Below are positions 10,085-18,709 of a stretch of DNA of 64,000 nt, in pieces. The notes under the pieces are model-generated. The model did no database searches and was not told the origin of the DNA. It saw nothing but the letters and a program-made list of their open reading frames with translations. Source of the stretch: Salipaludibacillus aurantiacus (GTDB taxonomy: Bacteria > Bacillota > Bacilli > Bacillales > Salisediminibacteriaceae); assembly GCF_900111295.1 (NCBI RefSeq), contig NZ_FOGT01000008.1, forward strand, positions 1 to 64,000, given 5' to 3'. Numbering within the stretch: the stretch's first letter is position 1; the number at the start of each line of letters is the position of its first letter. The position numbers were made by a program, and so were the translations under genes.

Positions 10085-11176
10085 ATTAAGAATGGAAACC
10101 ATTTTATAAATGAGATATTTTGGCTAAGATGTATAGGGTGTTTAGCTGTCACTTTAGGTCATGCTTTTTATAGCGGGTATATTGTATTTTATGAAAATAC
10201 CTTATATCACTCAGCAACTTATGTATTGTATATGATGATGCTCTTCGGAATGCCGGTTTTTGTTTTTTTATCAGAATTTCTATTAGCAAATAAATATAGT
10301 AATACCCTGCCAAAGGGTTTTATGAAGAAAAGGGTAAAAATTTTGCTGTTACCTTTTTTATTTATGAATGTTGTTTATGTGATCTTATATTTGGAAATTT
10401 GGACAATTCAAAACTTTACTATAAGCTTACTTGAAAATGTTTTCTTGGGGAAATCATCGGTATATTTTATTTTAATAATATTTCAATTTTATTTACTTCA
10501 TAAGTTTTTTAGCAAGTATTTAGATGTTATGTCTCCCAAGTTAATTATACCGACGGCATTTCTAATTAATTTTGTTTACTTGGCTTTCTTTAATTTTAAT
10601 TTGTTAGAGCCTCCAAATAATAATTTCGCGAGTTACTTTTGGCATATAGGGTATAGGGTGCCTTTTGTTGGTTGGCTCTTCTATTTTGTTCTAGGGTATT
10701 ATAGTGCAAAAAGTTATCACAAGATTTTAAGCAAATTAAGTTTTAAATGGCTGGCTGTTATAGCTTTTTGTTCATTCATCGTTATATTTATAAATAACAG
10801 TACTTTCCAATTGCAATATATATCCCAAAGACTTGATATGCTTTTATATGCTGGCTCAATGATATTTTTAATCATATATTTTTCGAACCGAATTAGGAAT
10901 GTTCCAAAAGTAGTCGTAATGATTAGCAACTATTCATTTAATATTTATTTATTGAACGTGCTTTTTATCACTCTTTTCAGATATATAGAACCACCACCTT
11001 TTTTTAACCTTCTTACTTATTCTTTTGCTGTGTTTTTATTAACAATCTTTTTCTCTATTTTAACAGGGTATCTATTTAATCGATTTAAATTAGGTCCATA
11101 CTTAGTAGGTCGGGTGATGCCTTTCAAAGTTGAGAGTAGGGTGGGCAAAAAAGGTATTAAGAAGTTAGCCATGTAA
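10085..11176 (+). CDS. Membrane acyltransferase family 3, apparent ATT start
   Basis: A multi-spanning acyltransferase_3-type protein that would O-acetylate or acylate sugars during glycan assembly. The nearest ATG (10226) would remove the conserved N-terminal FWLRCIGCLAVTLGHAF, which carries the Arg and His typical of this family. The frame stays open upstream to AAGGAGGG at 10071-10078, and no ATG, GTG or TTG is present at a suitable place. An ATT at 10085, 6 bases after that site, is the best start I can find and gives 363 residues, a normal family length. About ten hydrophobic helices follow. A sequencing error near the start is the alternative explanation. Confidence 0.75.
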   Translation: MKNGNHFINEIFWLRCIGCLAVTLGHAFYSGYIVFYENTLYHSATYVLYMMMLFGMPVFVFLSEFLLANKYSNTLPKGFMKKRVKILLLPFLFMNVVYVILYLEIWTIQNFTISLLENVFLGKSSVYFILIIFQFYLLHKFFSKYLDVMSPKLIIPTAFLINFVYLAFFNFNLLEPPNNNFASYFWHIGYRVPFVGWLFYFVLGYYSAKSYHKILSKLSFKWLAVIAFCSFIVIFINNSTFQLQYISQRLDMLLYAGSMIFLIIYFSNRIRNVPKVVVMISNYSFNIYLLNVLFITLFRYIEPPPFFNLLTYSFAVFLLTIFFSILTGYLFNRFKLGPYLVGRVMPFKVESRVGKKGIKKLAM

Positions 11177-11240
11177 GAATATATACTAGTAAATTAGAAA
11201 GTAAAATATATTTAATAAAAAAGGGAGGTTCTTAATAACT

Positions 11241-12275
11241 ATGAAAATACTAGTCACTGGCGGTGCGGGCTATATTGGAACTCACACATGTGTCGAGTTA
11301 CTTAAGGCCGGGTATGAAATTGTTGTTGTTGACAATTTCTCAAACAGCAAGCCTGAAGCATTAGAGCGTGTTCGTGAGATTAGTAATAAAGATTTTCCTG
11401 TGTACGCAATAGACTTGCTGGATCGAGAAGGGTTAACAGCTGTGTTCGCTGAAAATAAGATTTCAGCAGTGATTCATTTTGCAGGGTTAAAGGCAGTTGG
11501 AGAATCGGTTAGCAAACCTCTTACTTATTATCATAACAATATCACGGGAACACTGAATCTTTGTCATGTGATGGAGAAGTTTGAGGTCAACAACATGGTC
11601 TTTAGTTCCTCTGCTACTGTCTATGGACTGCAGCAATGCGTCCCATTACATGAAGACCTTCCGCTGCAAGCAACAAATCCATACGGCAGGACAAAATTAA
11701 TGATTGAAGAAATTTTGAGAGACATTTATCAATCTGATCAAAATTGGAGTATTGCCTTATTACGCTACTTTAACCCAATTGGTGCTCATAGGAGTGGCAA
11801 GATTGGTGAAGATCCTAATGGCATTCCTAATAATCTGGTTCCGTTCATTAGCCAGGTGGCAGCGAAAAAGCTCCCAAAACTAAATGTATTTGGAGATGAC
11901 TATCCTACCCATGATGGAACAGGGGTACGAGATTACATTCATGTCGTTGATCTGGCAATCGGACATTTAAAAGCTCTTGAGATTATATTAACGAATAAAG
12001 GGATTGAAGCTTATAATCTTGGTACAGGGAAAGGCTACAGTGTTTTTGAAGTCATTCAAGCTTTTGAAAAGGTAACAGGAAAGTCGATCCCATATGAGCT
12101 TCAGACCAGGCGGCCAGGTGATATAGCAGTCAGTTACGCAGACCCGGCCAAAGCAGAAAAGGAGCTTAATTGGACAGCTGGTAAAGATCTTCATGATATG
12201 TGCAGGGATTTTTGGAAATGGCAAACCAGTAACCCTAATGGGTATGAAACAAGAAAACAAGCATCTACTTCTTAA
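11241..12275 (+). CDS. galE: UDP-glucose 4-epimerase
   Basis: A 344-residue short-chain dehydrogenase-type epimerase that interconverts UDP-glucose and UDP-galactose with bound NAD. Seen: the Rossmann motif GGAGYIGTH at residues 7-15, SSSATVYG with the catalytic Ser/Thr region, YGRTK with the catalytic Tyr and Lys near residue 148, and the C-terminal RRPGDIAVSYADP substrate loop. Length and motifs are those of complete GalE. As the last gene of the glycan cluster it likely supplies UDP-Gal or UDP-GalNAc to the four glycosyltransferases. It has its own ribosome site (AAGGGAGG). Confidence 0.95.
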   Translation: MKILVTGGAGYIGTHTCVELLKAGYEIVVVDNFSNSKPEALERVREISNKDFPVYAIDLLDREGLTAVFAENKISAVIHFAGLKAVGESVSKPLTYYHNNITGTLNLCHVMEKFEVNNMVFSSSATVYGLQQCVPLHEDLPLQATNPYGRTKLMIEEILRDIYQSDQNWSIALLRYFNPIGAHRSGKIGEDPNGIPNNLVPFISQVAAKKLPKLNVFGDDYPTHDGTGVRDYIHVVDLAIGHLKALEIILTNKGIEAYNLGTGKGYSVFEVIQAFEKVTGKSIPYELQTRRPGDIAVSYADPAKAEKELNWTAGKDLHDMCRDFWKWQTSNPNGYETRKQASTS

Positions 12276-12293
12276 TATGAAACGTAATCATAA

Positions 12294-12322
12294 CATCTCA
12301 ATTAGTGAGATGCTTTTTTATT
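12294..12322 (+). terminator. Terminator between galE and the lasso cluster
   Basis: A stem CATCTCA/TGAGATG with a 5-base loop followed by CTTTTTTA. It separates the glycan cluster from the lasso-peptide genes, so the first lasso unit probably has its own promoter in the AT-rich 12315-12360 stretch, where I see no clear -35/-10 pair. Confidence 0.7.
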
Positions 12323-12367
12323 TTTATAAAAGTATATAACAGAAGTATTTGTGATGAGGAGGAACCG

Positions 12368-14305
12368 ATGAGCGCAATTGCTGGTATACAGCACTTCTAT
12401 AATGAGCAGGTGCCAGAAGAGCACTCGGGTGCCATGATGAAAACATTGGCACAATTTCCTGCGGATGATATGAAGGCATGGTGCAAAGAGAGCACGTTCC
12501 TGGGGTGCCTCTCTCAGTGGATCACACCGGAATCAGTCGGAGAACCGCTCCCATTTTACTGCGAAGACAGGAAAACAGCGATTACAGCTGATGCAATCAT
12601 TGATAACCGCGAGGAATTATTTGGTGCGCTTCAGGTGGATCAAAAAGTAAGAGAAAGCATTCCGGACAGCCGGTTAATATTACTGGCCTACGAAAAATGG
12701 GGAGAAGACTCACCGAAACATTTAATAGGTGATTTTGCTTTTATGATTTGGGACGACAGGAGGAAGACGCTGTTCGGTGCGAGGGATTTCACTGGTACAA
12801 GAACACTCTATTATTATTTCGGCCGCCAGCGGTTCGCCTTCTGTACGACAATTGAGCCTTTGCTGGCTTTGCCGTATATAAGAAAGAGTCTGAATGAAGA
12901 GTGGCTGGCTGAATACCTTGCAATTACCGGAATGATAGATACTGCAGGAGCGGATACCACCCCATACAACACCATCTTTCAAGTGCCTCCTTCCCATAGT
13001 ATTACGGTAAGAAACAACAGAATGAAATTGACCAGGTATTGTTCCTTGCATCCTGAAAAAACATTGCATTTTAAATCAGATGAGGAGTATGTAGAAGCCT
13101 TTCAGGAAGTCTTTCAGAAAGCAGTCAATTCCAGATTGCGGACCTTTCGTCCAGTTGGTTCACAGTTAAGCGGAGGGCTGGATTCAGGAGCGGTTACAAG
13201 TTTCGCAGCAAAACAGATGCAGGCAGGAAATAAGCAGTTACACACCTTCAGCTACGTCCCTGTAGATGGCTTTGATGATTTCACACCCAGGCATTTAATT
13301 CCCGATGAAAGGCCGTTTATTAAAGAAACGGTCGAGCATATCGGCGGTATAAAAGATCATTATTTTGATTTTAAAAGGAAAGATTCTTATTCCGAAATCG
13401 ATGAGATGCTTCAAACTGTAGAGATGCCTTATAAGTTTCATGAAAACTCATTTTGGCTTAAAGGAATGTTTGAAAAAGCTGCTGAACATAGGGTTGGGGT
13501 GCTGCTGAATGGGGACAGAGGCAACTTTTCTATCTCATGGGGCTCAGCTCTCGATTATTACGCGGTTTTATTAAACAAATTTAAATGGATAAAGCTTTTC
13601 CAAGAATTAAATCATTATAGTCTCACTGTAGGCGGGCCTCGTTTACGACGGATCCCGCTTATCTTAAGACGGGGACACCCAATGCTTGATCTATTCTTCT
13701 CTAAAAATGATACTTGGTTTCTTCCGCCATTAATAAACGAAGAATTTGCACAACGTACAGGGATTTATAACAAACTGGCTCAACATCGTATTAACAAAAC
13801 TGGCTGGTTTAAGAAATCAAATATGTATGAGGATCGAAGAAAACTGTTTGAAAATATTTTTCCCTGGAATGCAGGCAATACCTTCACTTGTAAGATGTCG
13901 CTGAGCAGCCAAACGTGGAAGCGGGACCCTTCGAATGATTTACGTGTCGTCCGTTTTTGTTTATCTGTCCCGGAAGAACAGTTTGTAAAAGATGGCGTGG
14001 ACAGATCGCTTATCAGAAGAGCAACTGAGCACTATCTGCCTGACAAAGTAAGGTTAAACCAGCGTTTCAGAGGTGTGCAGGGCGCCGATTGGGTTTACAG
14101 GCTTAAACCCCGGTGGCAGGAGTTAACAAGGGAACTCGGTCAGATGTGCAACGATGACAGAATATTAAAGTATGTCGACGGAAATCTCCTTAAAGCAGCT
14201 TTAATTAAAATATGTGAAGGGCCTAAGGAGCACTGTGCGACCGATCCGGATTATAAAAATATCATGCGTGCCCTCATTGTCTACCGGTTTCTCCAAAAGT
14301 TTTAA
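12368..14305 (+). CDS. Lasso peptide cyclase C1 (asparagine synthetase-like)
   Basis: A 645-residue homologue of asparagine synthetase B of the lasso-peptide C family. It adenylates the side-chain carboxylate of the ring Asp and forms the macrolactam with the N-terminal amine of the core. Seen: an N-terminal glutaminase-like domain starting MSAIAGIQHF without the Cys2 nucleophile of true AsnB, then the PP-loop SGGLDSG near residues 266-272 in the ATP-pyrophosphatase domain. I chose ATG 12368 after GAGGAGG; an upstream ATG (12305) lies in the terminator loop. Its precursor gene starts 37 bases after its stop. It is a paralogue of the gene at 14788, and the two plausibly serve their adjacent precursors. 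Confidence 0.88.
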   Translation: MSAIAGIQHFYNEQVPEEHSGAMMKTLAQFPADDMKAWCKESTFLGCLSQWITPESVGEPLPFYCEDRKTAITADAIIDNREELFGALQVDQKVRESIPDSRLILLAYEKWGEDSPKHLIGDFAFMIWDDRRKTLFGARDFTGTRTLYYYFGRQRFAFCTTIEPLLALPYIRKSLNEEWLAEYLAITGMIDTAGADTTPYNTIFQVPPSHSITVRNNRMKLTRYCSLHPEKTLHFKSDEEYVEAFQEVFQKAVNSRLRTFRPVGSQLSGGLDSGAVTSFAAKQMQAGNKQLHTFSYVPVDGFDDFTPRHLIPDERPFIKETVEHIGGIKDHYFDFKRKDSYSEIDEMLQTVEMPYKFHENSFWLKGMFEKAAEHRVGVLLNGDRGNFSISWGSALDYYAVLLNKFKWIKLFQELNHYSLTVGGPRLRRIPLILRRGHPMLDLFFSKNDTWFLPPLINEEFAQRTGIYNKLAQHRINKTGWFKKSNMYEDRRKLFENIFPWNAGNTFTCKMSLSSQTWKRDPSNDLRVVRFCLSVPEEQFVKDGVDRSLIRRATEHYLPDKVRLNQRFRGVQGADWVYRLKPRWQELTRELGQMCNDDRILKYVDGNLLKAALIKICEGPKEHCATDPDYKNIMRALIVYRFLQKF

Positions 14306-14342
14306 TACGCCATCTGAAAGAATGCTGAAAGGAGGTGATTGT

Positions 14343-14474
14343 ATGAAAAAGGAATGGAAAGAACCTGAACTGCAAGAGCTTGATTTAAATATGACGATGT
14401 TAGGAAACCAAGGAGAGCATCTGGACAATGACTTTTCAGCAGGAACAAGTTTTAGTGATATAACGTTCAGTTAG
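14343..14474 (+). CDS. Lasso precursor peptide A1
   Basis: A 43-residue precursor behind AAAGGAGGTGATT. Leader MKKEWKEPELQELDLNMTM has the W-x-x-P motif used by B1 proteins (usually YxxP) and the obligatory Thr at -2. The 24-residue core opens LGNQGEHLD, so Asp9 would close a 9-residue ring with the Leu1 amine; the tail ends in DITFS. The terminal Ser fits phosphorylation by the downstream kinase, as in paeninodin. Leu1 is unusual, since Gly, Ala, Ser or Cys are commoner. The architecture parallels precursor A2. Confidence 0.88.
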   Translation: MKKEWKEPELQELDLNMTMLGNQGEHLDNDFSAGTSFSDITFS

Positions 14475-14517
14475 TTATAAGTAGGTATAAATGATACTTA
14501 ATTAGGTTGGTTAGATT

Positions 14518-14586
14518 CCTGTATCTTTTTTTAAAACGGCAGCCGTGGAGACCGGAGCCGTTTTAAAAAGATACAGGCTTTTTTTT
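14518..14586 (+). terminator. Strong terminator after precursor A1
   Basis: A long inverted repeat: the left arm 14518-14540 (CCTGTATC, T run, AAAACGGC) pairs with 14557-14577, with a two-base length difference in the A/T tract, a 16-base loop and a run of eight Ts. It ends the C1-A1 unit. Because the stem is very stable it should also protect the short precursor mRNA. Confidence 0.9.
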
Positions 14587-14598
14587 GTAAAAAAATAA

Positions 14599-14627
14599 TT
14601 GACATTAGCGTAAATGAGTGATATTTT
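14599..14627 (+). promoter_or_regulatory. Sigma-A type promoter for the C2-A2-tailoring operon
   Basis: TTGACA (14599-14604), a 17-base spacer and TATTTT (14622-14627), directly after the A1 terminator and about 160 bases before the C2 start. This is the best promoter in the cluster. An interrupted dyad, ATTCAC at 14671-14676 with GTGAAT at 14692-14697, lies in the leader and could be an operator. Confidence 0.75.
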
Positions 14628-14787
14628 TTACATAAGACGACATTCTCCATAACGAACAAATGCTTTCTTTATTCACAACACATTGTAGTTAGTGAATTTT
14701 TTTATACACTTTTTGTTCTTTATTGAGCACAAAAATCGAAAAAGATATGACAAAACTAACTTTGCTGCTGGGTAAAAGGAGGGAACC

Positions 14788-16776
14788 ATGAGCGCAATAG
14801 CCGGTCTGATCCATTTTAATAACAGCCCTGTTTCCAATGAGCAAACCACCGACTTGATGAAGGGGTTTGAGTGTTTTCCGGCTGATGATGTCCGAGGCTG
14901 GCAAAAATCTAATGCGTTTCTTGGATGCCATGCTCAATGGATAACCCCTGAATCAGTTGGTGAACCGTTGCCTTATTACGATTATGAGAGGCAGTTAGTA
15001 ATTACGGCAGATGCCATCATTGATAACAGAGAAGAACTGTGTGAGAAATTACAAATTGAAAAAGCGTATAGACAAAACATCCCTGACAGCAGGCTGATTT
15101 TATTAGCTTATTCAAAGTGGGGAGAAGAGGCACCGAAACAGTTAGTCGGTGATTTTGCATTTATGATCTGGGATGAGAGACAGCAGAGGCTATTTGGAGC
15201 AAGAGATTTCTCCGGAGCTCGTACACTTTATTACTGCTTTAAAGAAGGGCGGTTGGCATTCTCCACTCTTATAGCACCGTTGTTTACACTTCCTGGGATT
15301 GACAAGAAGGTTAAGGAGGAGTGGATGGCTGAGTTTCTCGCTATTCCAGGGATGGTCGAGGCAGTAGACATGAATCATACCGTTTATGAAAGGATCATGC
15401 AGGTTCCTCCATCTCACAGTATTTCTGTATGTGAGAGGGGAGTAAGGCTTTCCAGATATAATGTTTTAAATTTAAACGAAAAAATAAAATTAAAATCAGA
15501 TGCAGAATATGAAGAAGCATTCAGGGATGTATTCGGAAGGGCAGTTAAGGACCGTCTGCGTACTTATGGCAAAGTCGGTTCACAATTAAGCGGCGGCCTG
15601 GACTCCGGCTCAGTCGCCGGTTTTGCCGCCCGGGAGTTAAAGAAAGAAAATAAGCAGCTTCACACATTCAGTTTTATTCCTAAAAAAGGATTTCAGGATT
15701 GGACACCCCACTATTTGAATCCTGATGAATCTATATTTATACGTCAAGCAGTAGCTCATATCGGAAATATAAACCCCAGCTATTTGAGTTTTGAAGGAAA
15801 AAGCCCTTTATCTGAAGTAGACAGCTTTCTTGAATTGATGGAAATGCCCTATAAATTTTTCGGGAATTCGTTTTGGGCGATGGGGATTAATAAAGAAGCT
15901 CAACAGCAAGGCATAAAAATTCTTCTGAACGGCGCGAGAGGAAATCATTCCATCTCATGGGGATCCAGGAAGTTAACTTTTGATTATTATAATAATCTGT
16001 TAAAAAAAGGGAAGTGGAGCCGCTTATATCGCGAAATAGACGACTATTGCCGCCATTTCCAAACTGGTAAGTCAGTCGTGATACCTTTTATTGTAAAAAG
16101 GGGACTCCGTTCGAGGAAAACCCGGCAATCAGATGAATTACCTTTTGCGCAGTTTATCAGTCCTGAACTGGCAAAAAAGACGGATGTATTTGAAAAACTT
16201 AAAGGAAGTCAATTGCTGGACAATCATGGATATGACGAAACTTACTTACGGCACCAACATTTTACTCACCATTATTCCTGGAATAAAACCGGAGTCATCA
16301 CCACCAAGTTATCGCTTAGATATGCGATGTGGGAGAGAGATCCGACGAACGATTTGCGGGTGATACGTTTCTGCTTATCAATTCCCCATGAACAGTACGT
16401 GACAGGGGGGATGGAACGCTCCCTGATCCGGAGAGCAACAAAAGACCTGCTTCCTGATTCAATCAGACTGAACCAGCATACGAGAGGTTTTCAAGGAGGT
16501 GATGTTATCGAGAGGATGAAACCAGAATGGAATGCCTTTGTAACAGAGTTACAGCATCTCGTTGATAATCCCGCGACCTCGTATTTTATTGATGTGAATG
16601 TCTTAAAGCGGGCGTTATCGGATTTACCAAACGTACCAGCGCCAAACCTCGTTTTCAGCAATGATTTTAAGATTCTGACCCGCAGTTTAATCGTTTCCCG
16701 GTTCATACAGCAAGTGGAAAAAGGGGGTGATTATTATGAAAAAGACATGGAAAGAGCCTTCATTGGAAGTACTTGA
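14788..16776 (+). CDS. Lasso peptide cyclase C2 (asparagine synthetase-like)
   Basis: A 662-residue paralogue of C1, with the same start MSAIAGLIHF (no Cys2), the shared block WITPESVGEPLPYY, and SGGLDSG near residue 267. Role as for C1: ATP-dependent macrolactam closure in the cytoplasm. The start is ATG 14788 after AAAAGGAGGGAACC. Its last 41 bases overlap the start of precursor A2 in another frame, so C2 and A2 are translationally coupled. The C-terminus beyond about residue 645 is encoded by the overlap and is poorly conserved with C1. Pairing of C2 with A2 is inferred from position. Confidence 0.88.
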   Translation: MSAIAGLIHFNNSPVSNEQTTDLMKGFECFPADDVRGWQKSNAFLGCHAQWITPESVGEPLPYYDYERQLVITADAIIDNREELCEKLQIEKAYRQNIPDSRLILLAYSKWGEEAPKQLVGDFAFMIWDERQQRLFGARDFSGARTLYYCFKEGRLAFSTLIAPLFTLPGIDKKVKEEWMAEFLAIPGMVEAVDMNHTVYERIMQVPPSHSISVCERGVRLSRYNVLNLNEKIKLKSDAEYEEAFRDVFGRAVKDRLRTYGKVGSQLSGGLDSGSVAGFAARELKKENKQLHTFSFIPKKGFQDWTPHYLNPDESIFIRQAVAHIGNINPSYLSFEGKSPLSEVDSFLELMEMPYKFFGNSFWAMGINKEAQQQGIKILLNGARGNHSISWGSRKLTFDYYNNLLKKGKWSRLYREIDDYCRHFQTGKSVVIPFIVKRGLRSRKTRQSDELPFAQFISPELAKKTDVFEKLKGSQLLDNHGYDETYLRHQHFTHHYSWNKTGVITTKLSLRYAMWERDPTNDLRVIRFCLSIPHEQYVTGGMERSLIRRATKDLLPDSIRLNQHTRGFQGGDVIERMKPEWNAFVTELQHLVDNPATSYFIDVNVLKRALSDLPNVPAPNLVFSNDFKILTRSLIVSRFIQQVEKGGDYYEKDMERAFIGST

Positions 16777-16891
16777 TCTGTCAATGACTAAAGGCGGACC
16801 TGGTAATGCTATTGATGACAGCTATTGTACAAACAATCAGGATTTTGAAACACATGACGGCAGATCCAATAAAAGTAATATGTGCAGTTAG
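16736..16891 (+). CDS. Lasso precursor peptide A2
   Basis: A 51-residue precursor, too short for ordinary gene calling, starting inside the end of C2 behind AAAAAGGGGGTGATT. Leader MKKTWKEPSLEVLDLSMTK closely matches A1 and Bacillales precursors of the paeninodin type, with W-x-x-P and Thr at -2. The core has 32 residues, opens GGPGNAIDD (ring Gly1 to Asp9, Asp8 being the alternative) and carries Cys12 and Cys31 in the tail, ending NMCS. A tail-internal disulfide is possible. The C-terminal Ser fits the adjacent kinase. The core is long for a lasso peptide. Confidence 0.9.
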   Translation: MKKTWKEPSLEVLDLSMTKGGPGNAIDDSYCTNNQDFETHDGRSNKSNMCS

Positions 16892-16904
16892 GGTATGAGC
16901 GGCG

Positions 16905-16928
16905 CCCTTATACAAAGCTGTATAAGGG
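16905..16928 (+). promoter_or_regulatory. Perfect hairpin between precursor A2 and the kinase
   Basis: CCCTTATACA and TGTATAAGGG with a 4-base loop and no T run, 14 bases after the A2 stop. Such a stem usually acts as an mRNA stabiliser or partial attenuator, letting the precursor be made in excess over the enzymes encoded downstream. The role is inferred. Confidence 0.65.
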
Positions 16929-16970
16929 TGACTTTCAGGTTGATGGACTCTAACAGAAAGGAACAAAAAA

Positions 16971-17903
16971 ATGAGCCAAACTCAACTAAAACCTTTTTAC
17001 CATGCGTTCGGCTTTAATATCTCCAGTGACTTCTGCCTGCCTGAGCTCCCTAAGCGTTCAGGGCCAAATGAGGTGGTGGACATCTATATTCGCAGAGCCG
17101 ATCTTAATGACTTATGGGCAGAATCAGCAACTCCAACTGGCCATTTTGTTATAAATGAAAATCTTATTATGTTCAAGGTTCCGGATACCGCCATTTTCTC
17201 TATATCTGAGGGGCAAAATATAGGCGTCCAGGCCTTAAACGAACGATCAGACGATTATCTCCGCCTTTTCCTGCTTGGCACATGTATGGGAGCGATCCTG
17301 TTGCAAAGGCGTATTCTTCCGTTACACGGCAGCGCGATTGCCATTAACGGCAAAGCGTATGCGATTGTGGGGGATTCGGGAGCAGGGAAATCGACACTTG
17401 CTTCAGCGTTTCTAAACCGGGGATATAAACTCCTAAGTGACGATGTGATCCCGGTTTCTTTAAACAAAGAAGGCTATCCGGTAGTGACGCCAGCTTATCC
17501 GCAGCAAAAACTATGGCAGGAAAGCTTAACCGCATTTGGTATGGATTCCACCCAATTACGTCCGATCATTGACAGGGAAACGAAGTTCGCTGTTCCAGTA
17601 CCGGACCGATTTGCCTCAGAACCGCTGCCTCTTGCCGGTGTTTATGAGCTGGTAAAAACAGAAGCGAAAGAGGTTGCATTGGAGCCTGTGGACCATTTAG
17701 AACGGTTCCATAAATTGTTCTATCATACGTACCGGAATTTTATAATCCGGCCTTCCGGGTTACTCGAATGGCACTTTCAAATGAGCGCCAGTATAGTTAA
17801 AAAAATAGACTTTTACCAGATCCGCCGCCCTGTTTCATCGTTTACTGCCCAGGAGTTATCATCACGCATTTTATCTGCAATTACTGAGGAGGTGGCCATA
17901 TGA
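16971..17903 (+). CDS. HPr kinase-like lasso peptide kinase
   Basis: A 310-residue protein related to the C-terminal kinase domain of HPrK. Seen: Walker A VGDSGAGKSTLA near residues 132-142, then LLSDDVIPV as the acidic catalytic segment. In paeninodin-type clusters this enzyme phosphorylates the side chain of the C-terminal Ser of the precursor; both precursors here end in Ser. The start is ATG after AAAGGAAC. Its stop overlaps the next ATG (ATGA), coupling it to B1. The N-terminal 120 residues lack the HPrK regulatory domain, as expected for this subfamily. Confidence 0.88.
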   Translation: MSQTQLKPFYHAFGFNISSDFCLPELPKRSGPNEVVDIYIRRADLNDLWAESATPTGHFVINENLIMFKVPDTAIFSISEGQNIGVQALNERSDDYLRLFLLGTCMGAILLQRRILPLHGSAIAINGKAYAIVGDSGAGKSTLASAFLNRGYKLLSDDVIPVSLNKEGYPVVTPAYPQQKLWQESLTAFGMDSTQLRPIIDRETKFAVPVPDRFASEPLPLAGVYELVKTEAKEVALEPVDHLERFHKLFYHTYRNFIIRPSGLLEWHFQMSASIVKKIDFYQIRRPVSSFTAQELSSRILSAITEEVAI

Positions 17904-18208
17904 TTAAAAACCAGCCAGTATCTCTTAAACACATTGTCAGCCAAAACGAAGGAAATATTGTCAGCGATATGGATGGAGAAAAGGTCATGCTTAGTATTAA
18001 AAACGGTAAGTATTATAACCTTGGAGAAATCGGCGGAGCGATTTGGGAGCTTGTTGAGGAGCCTGTCGTAATTGAAAAGGTGATTAACACCTTATTATCA
18101 GAGTACGAGGTGAGTCACGAAGAGTGTAAAGAGCACGTGTTTTCCTTTTTAAAACGGTTATCGGAAGAAGGGTTAGTACAGCTGGAAGATCCTGAAGCCG
18201 CTGTTTAG
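17900..18208 (+). CDS. Lasso RiPP recognition element B1 (PqqD-like)
   Basis: A 102-residue PqqD-fold protein that binds precursor leaders and delivers them to the B2 protease. Seen: the characteristic block KYYNLGEIGGAIWELVEE in the middle and a C-terminal helical FLKRLSEEGLVQLE. The start overlaps the kinase stop by four bases, with GAGGAGG upstream. One B1 for two precursors implies that it recognises the WKEP leader motif common to both. Confidence 0.9.
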   Translation: MIKNQPVSLKHIVSQNEGNIVSDMDGEKVMLSIKNGKYYNLGEIGGAIWELVEEPVVIEKVINTLLSEYEVSHEECKEHVFSFLKRLSEEGLVQLEDPEAAV

Positions 18209-18232
18209 TTTCTTACAGGAAGGACTTTGAAG

Positions 18233-18709
18233 ATGAGAAAAATAAAGGCGTTTTTGTCCTTAAACCTCGAATCAAAGCTGCTTATGATCGAAGCATTTTT
18301 GTTTTTAGGCTGGGCCCGGATATTAAAACAAAAACCGTTCTCTAAAGTGGCGCCATCTTTAGGACAGTATATGGAGGAGACGCCTCAGCTGCTTGCTGAT
18401 TCAGAGGCAAAGAAAGACTTGGCGCGTGTGTCACAAGCCATTCATATGATGAGCAAATATACTTTTTGGGAGAGCAAATGTCTTGTCAAAGCCATTGCTG
18501 CCATGAAAATGCTGGAAAGGCGACGGATTGGAAGCACGATGTATTTAGGCACAGCAAAGGACGAAAAGGGAAATCTTATTGCGCACGCCTGGCTGCGGAG
18601 CGGCCCCTACTTTATTTGCGGCTCGGAAGGAATGGATAAGTTCACTGTCGTAAGCATGTTTGCCAACAAAAAAAGCCGCAAACCGATTCAAGGAGAAAAC
18701 TATGGATAA
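18233..18709 (+). CDS. Lasso leader peptidase B2 (transglutaminase-like)
   Basis: A 158-residue protein of the lasso B2 family (transglutaminase-like Cys protease) that cuts the leader after the residue following Thr(-2). Seen: ESKCLVKAIAAMKML with the catalytic Cys, and LIAHAWLRSGPYFICG with the catalytic His followed by an acidic patch. I chose ATG 18233, spaced well from AGGAAGGA, over TTG 18227. It overlaps the nucleotidyltransferase start by 8 bases. It acts with B1 as a split B protein. Confidence 0.88.
   Translation: MRKIKAFLSLNLESKLLMIEAFLFLGWARILKQKPFSKVAPSLGQYMEETPQLLADSEAKKDLARVSQAIHMMSKYTFWESKCLVKAIAAMKMLERRRIGSTMYLGTAKDEKGNLIAHAWLRSGPYFICGSEGMDKFTVVSMFANKKSRKPIQGENYG

Noticed and set aside
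14518-14586. Riboswitch upstream of the second lasso unit
   Set aside because: The structure is one long terminator stem following a gene; no multi-helix aptamer-like fold is visible.
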